A stretch of DNA of 64,000 nucleotides, from contig JAGGNK010007027.1 of assembly GCA_017590115.1 (NCBI GenBank), positions 282,408-346,407 of the forward strand. Reading direction: 5' to 3'. The notes under the pieces were generated by a model. That model was not told the origin of the DNA. It ran no database searches and worked only from the letters and a program-made list of their open reading frames with translations. The stretch comes from Montifringilla adamsi. Taxonomy: Eukaryota > Chordata > Aves > Passeriformes > Passeridae. Made by a program: the position numbers and the translations under genes. Position 1 is the first letter of the stretch; every line of letters starts with the position of its first letter. Shown in pieces: positions 58,401 to 64,000 of this stretch.

Positions 58401-60217
58401 GAGGAATCTGAGGAGACCCAGGGAAACTCTTGAGCCGAATGAACAATTTCTCCCAAAAATACTTGTCCCCTGTAGCAGGAATTACAAACTCCCAGAGTAC
58501 AGAGCACCAAGATTTGGACTGACAGGGATTAATTAAGGATTTTTCCACCTGCATGATCTCCTGGACAGCTCTGCAGGCCTCCTCCTTGCTGGCTGCAATG
58601 GTCACTTCCTTCCTGGCCGCTGGTCCCCGCGCCCGCACCACCCGTGCAGGGAAGTCTGTGCTTTAAGGGAAGCAGAGAGGGGGTCAGACATCCCTGCTGC
58701 ATCCAGGGAGATCTCCACTTTGCTCCTGGATGCTCCCCACACTCCCACTGTACCTCCAGAATTTCCCCACTTACTCTGAAACACAAGGTAAATCCAGAAG
58801 TTAAAAAGGAACGAAGCATCACCCTGGTAATGGCTGGATTTTAATTTCACCCAGTCACCTTCTGGCTTGTGAACAGCAAATAAAAATGTTTTTTGAAGGG
58901 CTGAATGTCCTGTTTCCTGAAAGAACACCTCACTCTCCTTTCCACACTGTGATTTCTGTTGGGTTAAACCTCAGCCCAGTTGATACCACCCAGGCTCCCA
59001 CCCCTTCTCCCCATCTCCCTGTGCACACCTGGGACAGTTTTCCCTTTGGAGCCCTGCACTTGCTGACAGAGGTGTTGGCCTTGGCTCTGTGTGGCAGCAA
59101 CATAAACTGGGTGTTCTTACAGAGCAAAACCAGTGAAAAGGTTGGTTTTACTCCCAACTTTTAATAGAAAGGTTTTTACTAAAAAACCCCACAGGGTCCA
59201 CAGGTTTATTCCACATGGAGCACTTGCCAGCAAGGTCAAGGAGTCTGGGGACAGAACCCACAAGCAAAGAAATGGGACTGGTCTCCTTTAGTTATGGATA
59301 TTTGACCAGAACCTTCCAAATCATCCTCAGAGAGCATTTTCCTGGCATTTGTCTGGGTAGAAATGATTCTCAGCCCTTAACTAACTGAAAGATTAGTTGA
59401 AATATTTTTATTTATTACAACTTCGTGTCTTATAGATGGCTTATTGAGCATCCTGAAGGAGTAGATGGAAAAGAAGAGCTGGGAATTCAGAACAGAAAAA
59501 TCAACCTGCTGCAGCTCACAAAATCACAGAAGGGTCTGGGTTGGAAGGACCTTAAAGCTCATCCAGCGCCACCCCTGCCATGGCAGGGACACCTTCCCCT
59601 GTGCCAGGCTGCTCCAGCCCCAGTGTCCAGCCTGGCCTTGGGCACTGCCAGGGATCCAGGGGCAGCCCCAGCTGCTCTGGGAATTCCATCCTGCCCACCC
59701 TGCCAGGGAACAATTCCTCATTGCCCAGATCCCACCCAGCCCTGCCCTCTGGCACTGGCAGCCATTCCCTGGCTCCTGTCCCTGCAGCCCTTGTCCCCAG
59801 TCCCTCTGCAGCTCTCCTGGAGCCCCTTCAGGCCCTGCCAGGGGCTCTGAGCTCTCCCTGGAGCTTCTCCTCTCCAGGTGAACATTCCCAGCTCTCCCAG
59901 CCTGGCTCCAGCACCTCCACACCCGCACCTTCATCAGCTGTCTGTAATTACAGAGCTGATTAATCCAGCAGGAGCTGAGGGATTCCCCAGCCCCGAGTGA
60001 CGGGCCCAGGCGGTGGCAGAGGAGCCCCCGGTGGGGCTGTACCTGGTGATGAACCTGCAGGCCTCCTGGGCGGTGCTGAAGGCTCTCCAGCGTGCCGTGG
60101 GGAGCCCGTGGCGCTCCAGGAAGGCTCTGCTGGAGCTGCTGTTGGAGGCCAGCTGGGCTGCCCTGGCCCAGGGCCCGAAGCACCGAACTCCTGCTGCCCT
60201 CAGGTCATCCACGATGC
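37146..60217 (-). CDS. GART-like paralogue, inverted, 19 exons with open frame; candidate pseudoenzyme with disrupted 5' end
   Basis: Exons matching GART 4 to 22, in minus-strand order, are 60217-60043, 58660-58549, 58097-58038, 57219-57094, 56252-56165, 55212-55127, 54702-54534, 50136-49905, 49795-49701, 49002-48893, 46698-46500, 45701-45450, 44856-44707, 43585-43379, 42623-42483, 41070-40940, 38954-38813, 37845-37730 and 37424-37146. Thirteen of the 18 internal exons have exactly the length of the GART counterpart, and the other five differ by multiples of three. They join into one frame of 956 codons plus stop, with no internal stop seen. By-eye identity is 36/59 in exon 4, 24/38 in exon 5 and 48/67 in exon 14. 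Residues needed for catalysis are replaced in all three domains. Introns do not resemble those of GART, so the duplication is old. The start exon is truncated and exon 3 is absent, so translation from this locus is unproven; an expressed gene with another first exon, or a recently silenced one, are both possible. Confidence 0.88.
37730..37845 (-). CDS. GART-like exon 21' (catalytic His lost)
   Basis: 116 bp, the same length as GART exon 21. It reads [17 protein letters not shown] where GART has [16 protein letters not shown]: Asn kept, His replaced by Ser. GCTVHFV is kept. Confidence 0.9.
38380..38675. repeat. Irregular ~52-bp minisatellite in intron 20'
   Basis: About six imperfect copies of a unit containing 'tcccactgccagaggga' and 'gcagaatcccatat'. 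The spacing of 'actgccag' is about 50-55 bp. It produces long chance open frames on both strands. Confidence 0.8.
38813..38954 (-). CDS. GART-like exon 20'
   Basis: 142 bp, the same length as in GART. It contains [20 protein letters not shown] and [17 protein letters not shown]. This is one of the best-conserved exons. Confidence 0.92.
39060..39260 (+). repeat. CR1 LINE 3' fragment
   Basis: Contains 'gattggagattagaaacaat' and 'gagttgcccaggga', the 11940 subfamily. Confidence 0.6.
39755..40075 (+). repeat. CR1 LINE 3' fragment
   Basis: Core as in 6376-6710, with tail 'tctgggattctgtgattcta'. Inserted in intron 19'. Confidence 0.85.
40389..40906. mobile_element. LTR-like element in intron 19'
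   Basis: About 518 bp beginning TGTTACAG and ending GTTAACA, with no CR1 features, not matching anything else in the window. TG...CA ends and the mixed GC/AT body suggest an endogenous-retrovirus LTR. No target-site duplication is found. Its end lies about 32 bp from the donor of exon 19'. Confidence 0.4.
40940..41070 (-). CDS. GART-like exon 19'
   Basis: 131 bp, the same length as in GART. It reads GTALPALIG for GTNLEALIN (Asn816 to Ala), keeps [14 protein letters not shown] and RAGIPTR, and is GC-rich. Confidence 0.9.
41175..41535. mobile_element. Possible LTR fragment in intron 18'
   Basis: A pyrimidine-rich body followed by 'ctaaaataaacctcac' and a short tail, like an LTR polyadenylation region. 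Evidence is weak and borders are uncertain. Confidence 0.3.
41545..42101 (+). mobile_element. LTR-like element in intron 18'
   Basis: Begins near TGTTATAGATACATAATATT and ends ACATTTTCACA. It has 'ggtatttaaggggtat' as a possible TATA region and 'gagtaataacctttgctctg' downstream. No internal viral genes and no clear target-site duplication. Confidence 0.45.
42483..42623 (-). CDS. GART-like exon 18'
   Basis: 141 bp against 132 in GART (three extra codons in the linker). It ends [12 protein letters not shown] where GART has MKVAVLISGTG. Confidence 0.88.
43379..43585 (-). CDS. GART-like exon 17'
   Basis: 207 bp against 204. It has [20 protein letters not shown] and [17 protein letters not shown], and is strongly conserved. 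Confidence 0.92.
43690..44125 (-). repeat. Cluster of CR1-type LINE fragments
   Basis: Two overlapping copies of the 33030 subfamily (a 105-bp block at about 43700 repeats at about 43807), then the tail of a 4650-type element at 44015-44120. Confidence 0.7.
44707..44856 (-). CDS. GART-like exon 16' (glycine motif lost)
   Basis: 150 bp against 153. It keeps [11 protein letters not shown], but HITGGG is replaced by PTAEG with one residue missing. Confidence 0.9.
44915..45235 (-). repeat. CR1 LINE 3' fragment
   Basis: The inverted 4650-type element, 320 bp, lying between exons 16' and 15'. Confidence 0.85.
45450..45701 (-). CDS. GART-like exon 15' (AIRS motif lost)
   Basis: 252 bp against 249. 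GGETAEMP is replaced by GEEVTEVA and [11 protein letters not shown] by [25 protein letters not shown] is kept. Very GC-rich. Confidence 0.88.
45750..45990 (-). repeat. CR1 LINE 3' fragment
   Basis: The inverted 4650-type element with a shortened core. Confidence 0.8.
46500..46698 (-). CDS. GART-like exon 14' (best conserved)
   Basis: 199 bp, the same length as in GART. It has [20 protein letters not shown] and [16 protein letters not shown]; 48 of 67 residues match GART. Confidence 0.94.
46980..47400 (-). repeat. CR1 LINE 3' fragment, 420 bp
   Basis: The inverted counterpart of the 27410 copy. Confidence 0.85.
47975..48130 (+). repeat. CR1-like LINE 3' fragment, second subfamily
   Basis: Last 150 bp of the 33030 type. 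Confidence 0.7.
48140..48405 (-). repeat. CR1 LINE fragment
   Basis: The inverted 4650-type core without its tail, joined tail-first to the preceding element. Confidence 0.75.
48893..49002 (-). CDS. GART-like exon 13' (nucleotide motif lost)
   Basis: 110 bp, the same length as in GART. It keeps [20 protein letters not shown], but [10 protein letters not shown] becomes [10 protein letters not shown]. Confidence 0.92.
49090..49445 (-). repeat. CR1-like LINE 3' fragment, second subfamily
   Basis: Inverted near-copy of 33030-33395. The two differ at few positions despite lying in different genes. Confidence 0.75.
49701..49795 (-). CDS. GART-like exon 12'
   Basis: 95 bp, exactly the GART length and phase. 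Protein similarity is low (a shared LxYK start and a TRTG/TSRSG end). It was identified mainly by position, splice sites and length, so it is the least certain exon. Confidence 0.7.
49905..50136 (-). CDS. GART-like exon 11'
   Basis: 232 bp, the same length as in GART. It has [20 protein letters not shown] and [16 protein letters not shown]. The donor cct|gtacgt carries no stop codon, and the next intron is only 109 bp. Confidence 0.93.
50195..50575 (-). repeat. CR1 LINE 3' fragment, 11940 subfamily
   Basis: About 380 bp. It includes the inverted 'gtctccaacctgagcctccc' and 'ccccaaggccacatccagac'. Confidence 0.65.
50725..50800 (-). repeat. CR1 LINE tail
   Basis: The inverted tail 'catgaaattccagactggtt', then 'ggaagggacctcaaagggac'. 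Confidence 0.5.
51350..51445 (-). repeat. CR1 LINE tail
   Basis: 'agagaatcacagaatatcct', then 'gagctggaaggacacacagg', of a diverged subfamily. Confidence 0.5.
51480..51700. repeat. AT-rich low-complexity tract
   Basis: Mostly A and T with 'aataat' and 'aataaaa' runs; no gene. Confidence 0.8.
52027..53820. repeat. 68-bp minisatellite, about 26 units
   Basis: The unit starts cctgcatgaatcctgaatat. The first start is 52027 and the last 53795, which is 1768 bp or exactly 26 x 68. The units I compared look identical. It lies in intron 10' of the GART-like gene. Confidence 0.96.
53821..54460. repeat. Decayed edge of the minisatellite
   Basis: Diverged copies of half-units ('gaatatctatatccaatatc', 'aaatggatattgaatacct') with spacing of roughly 30-70 bp, grading into AT-rich DNA. 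It ends about 75 bp from exon 10'. Confidence 0.85.
54534..54702 (-). CDS. GART-like exon 10'
   Basis: 169 bp, the same length as in GART. It has [20 protein letters not shown] and [20 protein letters not shown]. Confidence 0.92.
55127..55212 (-). CDS. GART-like exon 9' (GARS signature lost)
   Basis: 86 bp, the same length as in GART. It reads [13 protein letters not shown] where GART has [13 protein letters not shown]: Glu288, Asn290, Arg292 and Glu297 are all replaced while the FGDP frame is kept. Confidence 0.93.
55180..55576. repeat. 202-bp tandem duplication including part of exon 9'
   Basis: 55180-55374 repeats at 55382-55576 with an offset of 202 and few differences. It copies the acceptor and the first 33 bases of exon 9', so a decoy acceptor sits at about 55414. 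Confidence 0.92.
56165..56252 (-). CDS. GART-like exon 8'
   Basis: 88 bp, the same length as in GART. It reads [20 protein letters not shown] and then AAYVG; 13 of 30 residues match. Confidence 0.88.
56731..57072 (+). mobile_element. Solo LTR, copy B of the 'gtagctatgatat' family
   Basis: Starts TGTAGCTATG and ends CAACA; 342 bp. It matches 2446-2815. The flanks ctgggcag and gggcgg give at best an imperfect target-site duplication. It lies in intron 7', starting 20 bp from the donor of exon 7'. Confidence 0.75.
57094..57219 (-). CDS. GART-like exon 7'
   Basis: 126 bp, the same length as in GART. It reads [20 protein letters not shown] and [10 protein letters not shown], while GPNTGG becomes GPTTAG. 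GC-rich. Confidence 0.92.
57335..57480 (-). repeat. CR1 LINE fragment
   Basis: The inverted 4650-type core, truncated at both sides. Confidence 0.75.
58038..58097 (-). CDS. GART-like exon 6'
   Basis: 60 bp against 69: three codons lost within FGTAGET (now FGEM), followed by [13 protein letters not shown]. In frame. Confidence 0.9.
58549..58660 (-). CDS. GART-like exon 5' (ATP-grasp loop lost)
   Basis: 112 bp, the same length as in GART, using the acceptor ttaaag|cacag after a pyrimidine tract. VVKASGLAAGKGV becomes [26 protein letters not shown] is kept. Confidence 0.88.
59520..59915 (-). repeat. CR1 LINE 3' fragment, 395 bp
   Basis: The inverted counterpart of 27410-27815, in intron 4'. 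Confidence 0.85.
60043..60217 (-). CDS. GART-like exon 4' (first surviving whole exon)
   Basis: 175 bp, the same length as in GART. It starts [16 protein letters not shown] and matches 36 of 59 residues. The acceptor ctcag|gc needs a one-base carry-over from a preceding exon that is not found. Confidence 0.92.
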
Positions 60218-60494
60218 CTGAGCCACAGAAACAGCACAAGCACCAAGGGGGCTCTTTGGAGCCCTGTGACAAAAGGAAATCCCATCCACCATCCCTTTGT
60301 TACACCTCCCTTTGTCTCAGGTAATTAATGCACCCTCCAAGTGAGGTTCTGAATGTCCACTGGCCCTTCTCAGCCTGTGGGTTTTAAGGCTCTTTAGCTC
60401 TGTACTGAGCACTCCCACAGTTACCTCCCCCATTTAAAAGCAGATTTCAAGGTGCTGATTTTTTCATTACATTATATTAATTATATTATATTAA

Positions 60495-60536
60495 CTGCCC
60501 CCGCTGCCGATGACCAGCACCCGCTCAGCCATGGCC
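60495..60536 (-). pseudogene. GART-like exon 2', truncated start-codon exon
   Basis: On the minus strand the acceptor cctgcag|ggcc, the ATG (60532) and the first 12 codons to GSGG are present. Then the exon breaks into AT-rich DNA with an immediate in-frame TAA. Over 49 bp (60495-60543) it is identical to 8538-8586 of GART, unlike every other exon of this gene. The rest of exon 2 and all of exon 3 are absent between here and exon 4'. Confidence 0.85.
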
Positions 60537-60550
60537 CTGCAGGGCGCAGC

Positions 60551-60837
60551 TGTGGAGATTCTCAGTCAAAGAGAGAACAGAGACAACTTCTCCCAGGCTG
60601 AGCCTGGGAATCTTAGAGGAAAGAATTCAGACAATTATTATCTCTCTTTGTGTAACCATTGTTTATGGTTACGGTTCTCCACAGTTGTGCTGTTGACAGT
60701 CACCAATAGTGTGAGATGTTTCTACCTTGAGACCAACCAAGGATCACCTTAGAGAGTCACGTTATAAAACGTGACTCTTTCATTAAGCAGAGCCTTCTGT
60801 CCCACCTGCAGTCTCTCTGTCCATCCCTGACTCAACA
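60551..60837 (+). mobile_element. Solo LTR with perfect 5-bp target-site duplication
   Basis: Starts TGTGGAGATT and ends GACTCAACA. It is flanked by GCAGC at 60546-60550 and 60838-60842. It contains a TATAAAA at about 60764 and 'cattaagcagagccttctgt' downstream. It was inserted 14 bp upstream (in gene direction) of truncated exon 2'. Confidence 0.8.
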
Positions 60838-61139
60838 GCAGCACCACTGCCTCAGCCCTCAGCACAGGGATTGCATCCCACTGCCACAGCTTTTGGGTGA
60901 CATTCACCCAGTTCGTGGCACAAAGGGGCTCCCGGGCTGTGGGACACGGTGGCTGTGCCAGCAGTGCCGCTGGATGGACACATCAGTCAGGTCTGCTTGA
61001 AATACGGACAACAAATGCACTGGGAATTGGCCCCACCTCTTCCAGCAGAGCAGGATTTCATCTCTTAAGCAGCCACAGATAGGAAATAATCATGCCCTGA
61101 GTAGGTGTCATCAGGTCCTTGGCACAACTGCACAGGACA

Positions 61140-61560
61140 GGACTAAAAGTGTCATAAAAATGCTCTAAAAATGTATTTTAGTATATTTTTTATATATGTT
61201 TTATTAGAATATGTTTATAATAGACATATATAATATATTATAATATAATAAAATATGTAATGTATTTTATTATGATGTGTCTATAATATATGTTTATAAA
61301 TATACATATTTTATAGATACATATATATGCATATATACACGTATTTATTTATGCTTATACATATATTTTCTATGTTATATATGTATTTATTTCTAAACAA
61401 AAATAAATCTGTATCTAATAAACAAATTAAAATAAAATATATAAGAGAACTAAGCAATGAATATCTATATGATGAAAAACTATATAATAAATAGATTTGC
61501 AAAAATAAAAATGTAATTGTTCACCTCCTTTTCATATTTAATAAACATATTTCAGTCTGA
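61140..61560. repeat. AT-rich TATA-type low-complexity tract
   Basis: Long runs of alternating TA and ATA motifs with very few G or C. Confidence 0.9.
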
Positions 61561-61985
61561 ATGCCGTGATTGGTCTAGAAGCTTTTAAGAGTGCAAACAT
61601 GCTCAGCTGTAAATGGCAAAGGCAGATTTCAGGACAGATTTTATCCATGGGCAATTGCTTGGAGGACACTTCAGCAGAGCAGCACGTTCAATAAAAGACA
61701 ACTGTTCATCTCACTGGCACACTGACATTTTGAGCAGCTCCTCAGCAATGTTTCGTGGCAGATTAGTTTGGGTTTATTTCAGAAATGTTATCATAGGTCA
61801 CATCTGCAAACTTAATTTCTCCCTGTGTGCTGCGTGTGGACAAATGTCAGAGAGAAAAATGCACCTCAGAACGTGACCTTTAAGGGGGTGCTAATGGAGA
61901 AACCAGTCCTTAGCCAGGAGAGGGATCATAAAATAAAGGTACCACAGAGAGCAAGTGCTGCTGCCTTCTCCCAAGGAATCACAAC

Positions 61986-62717
61986 CCCTGGGTTTAATTC
62001 ATTGTGCAGCTTCCAAAGGCAAACGGGAGCTAAATGGTGACACTGAGGAAGAATATTCCAGGCAAGATGCTCATGGAGCTCTGACACCCAAGAATTGTTC
62101 TTGGAACTCCTGAGATAGGATTACACTGCCTTAGCTCACTGCAAAATCCAATTTAACTCTCTGTATTTCATCATTCTTGAATTGCCCAAGTACAAAGTCA
62201 GGTATTCTGAGAGCTCAGCCCTGGGAACTGCAGAGTTTTGGGGTTATTTGCTTTTAAATGTCAGCTGATGTGCTCTGGGTGTACAAACACAGTGCACATG
62301 CTTCATTCTCTACCAGGGAGAGACTGATTTCCTTGCAAAAGACTTTTCTTAGCCTTTTTGTTGGGTAACAATCCAGAGTGCCCCTGGGTTTAATTCATTG
62401 TGCATTTAATTCAGCTGCGACACACCAAGAATTGTTCTTGGAACTCCTGAGATAGGATTACACTGCCTTAGCTCACTGCAAAATCCAATTTAACTCTCTG
62501 TATTTCATCATTCTTGAATTGCCCAAGTACAAAGTCAGGTATTCTGAGAGCTCAGCCCTGGGAACTGCAGAGTTTTGGGGTTATTTGCTTTTAAATGTCA
62601 GCTGATGTGCTCTGGGTGTACAAACACAGTGCACATGCTTCATTCTCTACCAGGGAGAGACTGATTTCCTTGCAAAAGACTTTTCTTAGCCTTTTTGTTG
62701 GGTAACAATCCAGAGTG
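61986..62717. repeat. Direct tandem duplication
   Basis: 61986-62380 is repeated at 62381-62717 (offset 337 for the shared 290-bp core, 62091-62380 against 62428-62717). The second copy lacks about 58 bp near its start. The join is at 'cccctgggtttaattcattg', present at both starts. Confidence 0.9.
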
Positions 62718-64000
62718 TGAGGCTTGGCCCTTCCTTTTGTCACTGCCTGAGAAATAATTGCTGGAAGTGGCTGTGAATGTGAAGATGAGTTACAACAGCT
62801 CTGTCTCTAACAAGGGCACCAACATTCTCTGCCAGGCTCCAGAATGGTACAACATTAGCAATGAAAAGGAAAGTGGTTTTAAAAGCAATTCCGCCCCCCA
62901 CAAGCCCTGCCCTGCCAATGATCTCAAAATTCCGTGAAGTTTCTAAAGCAGAATGAATTAAAGTTCCAAACTGGGAAGAGAGTGAAAGCAATCAATGCCT
63001 CCCGTCCTTTGGGAAAAATTTACTTTTCCATTCCACCCCCCAGTGAGCACACTAAGGATGTTTTTTTGCAAAGCCAAGGAAAAGCATGCTGGAAGAGAGG
63101 AAATTTGGTGAGTGAGTTGGTCCAGGAGGAAAGGCTGGAGAGAGGGAAAGAGCTGCTGGAGGAAAAGAGAGCTGCAAGGACTCCTGGTGCTGGGAGAAGG
63201 GCTGTGGAGAGGACATCTCTGTGGAATTATTTTCCCTTACCGTGTCAGACCCTGCTGTTTGCCCGCACAAAAGGAGTCCTCCAGAAGGATCTTCCTGCAG
63301 TTGCTGCTTCAGCTCCAAATGATTTCTGATCTCCTAAAGCCAAGGATAGAGGTGGAAGAGGCAGGCAGACCTGCAACAGCCCTGTCCCCCTTGATCCCCC
63401 ACCCTCATGGGAGGATCCCCAGCAGCATCCCCTCGGTGCCTCCCACCCTTCAAGCCCTCCCCACACCCTCAGCACCGTGCACCCTCCTCTCTTTCTCCAT
63501 CTTCCTTGGTTAAGGTCACAAACAGCTCCTCCCACCAGCCTGTCTGACCATGGAAATAGAGAAAAAAACCCAGCTACAATGTGTCACAAAGCTGAGCTCA
63601 GCACTCAGACCCCATGCAAGAAGAATTTTATATCCCCTGCCAGGGCAAGGATCTCAGAGAAGCAGACAAAAAACTGTGCTATAAAAAACAGTTTTGTCAC
63701 TTTTTGTTCTTCTCTTTTTGAACTTTTAAATTTGTTTCCTGTGATCTTTATTTTGGAAACACTGAAGCAAACTTGAGCAGCATCAGGGAAAACACCAACA
63801 GCTGGCTCCAAGGCTTCCCAATGGCTGTGGAGCTCCCGGAGGACTCACACGCTTCAGCCGTGCACAAAAGCACCTCTCCTTTCCCAGGCTGCATGGCAGC
63901 ACACAAGGAGTCAAATCAGAGTTCCTCCTGATTTCCTAGGCCTGCCCTGCATCATTTGTGCAGGACTTCCTCCAAGTGCAGTGAGTGAGGGGAGACAGAT

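Larger units (their letters stand above)
60838..64000. other. Region 5' of the GART-like gene; no gene recognised
   Basis: No exon of a known family is seen on either strand, and no GC-rich promoter-like region. It holds an AT-rich tract (61140-61560) and a 337-bp-offset duplication (61986-62717). The stretch 62720-64000 has only chance open frames. Confidence 0.6.

Noticed and set aside
58549..58653. Acceptor cacag|actt for exon 5'
   Set aside because: It would shift the frame. The upstream acceptor ttaaag|cacag has a better pyrimidine tract and restores the 112-bp length and frame.
37146..60217. The second GART copy as a processed retrocopy
   Set aside because: It retains introns at the same positions and phases as GART, so it arose by DNA duplication.
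37146..60217. The second GART copy as an unmerged haplotype or assembly duplicate
   Set aside because: Its exons differ from GART at many amino acids and its introns are unrelated, far beyond allelic differences.

Overview
The window is vertebrate nuclear DNA, almost certainly from a bird and probably a passerine. Protein-coding exons are 60-280 bp, have GT-AG introns, and are embedded in many truncated CR1-type LINE 3' ends and solo LTR-like elements of the kind common in songbirds. No bacterial-style gene organisation is present. All coordinates were read by eye. Coding-exon borders should be exact if my splice choices are right; repeat borders are approximate.

The plus strand (8549-35105) carries a complete coding region for GART, the trifunctional purine-synthesis enzyme (GARS, AIRS and GAR transformylase). 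It has 21 coding exons and 1003 codons, all phases agree, and every catalytic motif I checked is intact. Intron 11 lies exactly between the GARS and AIRS domains. Its donor contains an in-frame TAG, and the intron holds AATAAA signals, which is the layout that produces the known monofunctional GARS isoform by intronic polyadenylation.

The minus strand (37146-60536) carries a second, highly diverged GART-like gene, tail-to-tail with the first and only about 2 kb away (stop to stop). Nineteen exons, matching GART exons 4 to 22, are present in order. All have GT-AG borders, all length changes are multiples of three, and no stop codon or frameshift was seen over 2870 coding bases. Yet the signature and catalytic residues are replaced in all three domains: the RFGDPE and glycine-rich loop of GARS, the [16 protein letters not shown] and HITGGG motifs of AIRS, and the His and Asp of the transformylase. 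This looks like an ancient duplicate kept as an open frame but no longer a purine enzyme, i.e. a candidate pseudoenzyme. Its 5' end is broken: the start-codon exon is cut after 12 codons and exon 3 is missing. Either the gene recently lost its start, uses another first exon, or the assembly is faulty there.

The rest is repeats. Region 1-8544 (upstream of, or intron 1 of, GART) has LTR and CR1 fragments and a striking 134-bp perfect palindrome inside a 298-bp tandem duplication. The introns of the second gene are crowded with LTRs lying 10-32 bp from exon edges, a 68-bp minisatellite of about 26 nearly identical units, and a 202-bp duplication that includes part of an exon. Region 60838-64000 has no gene that I can recognise.
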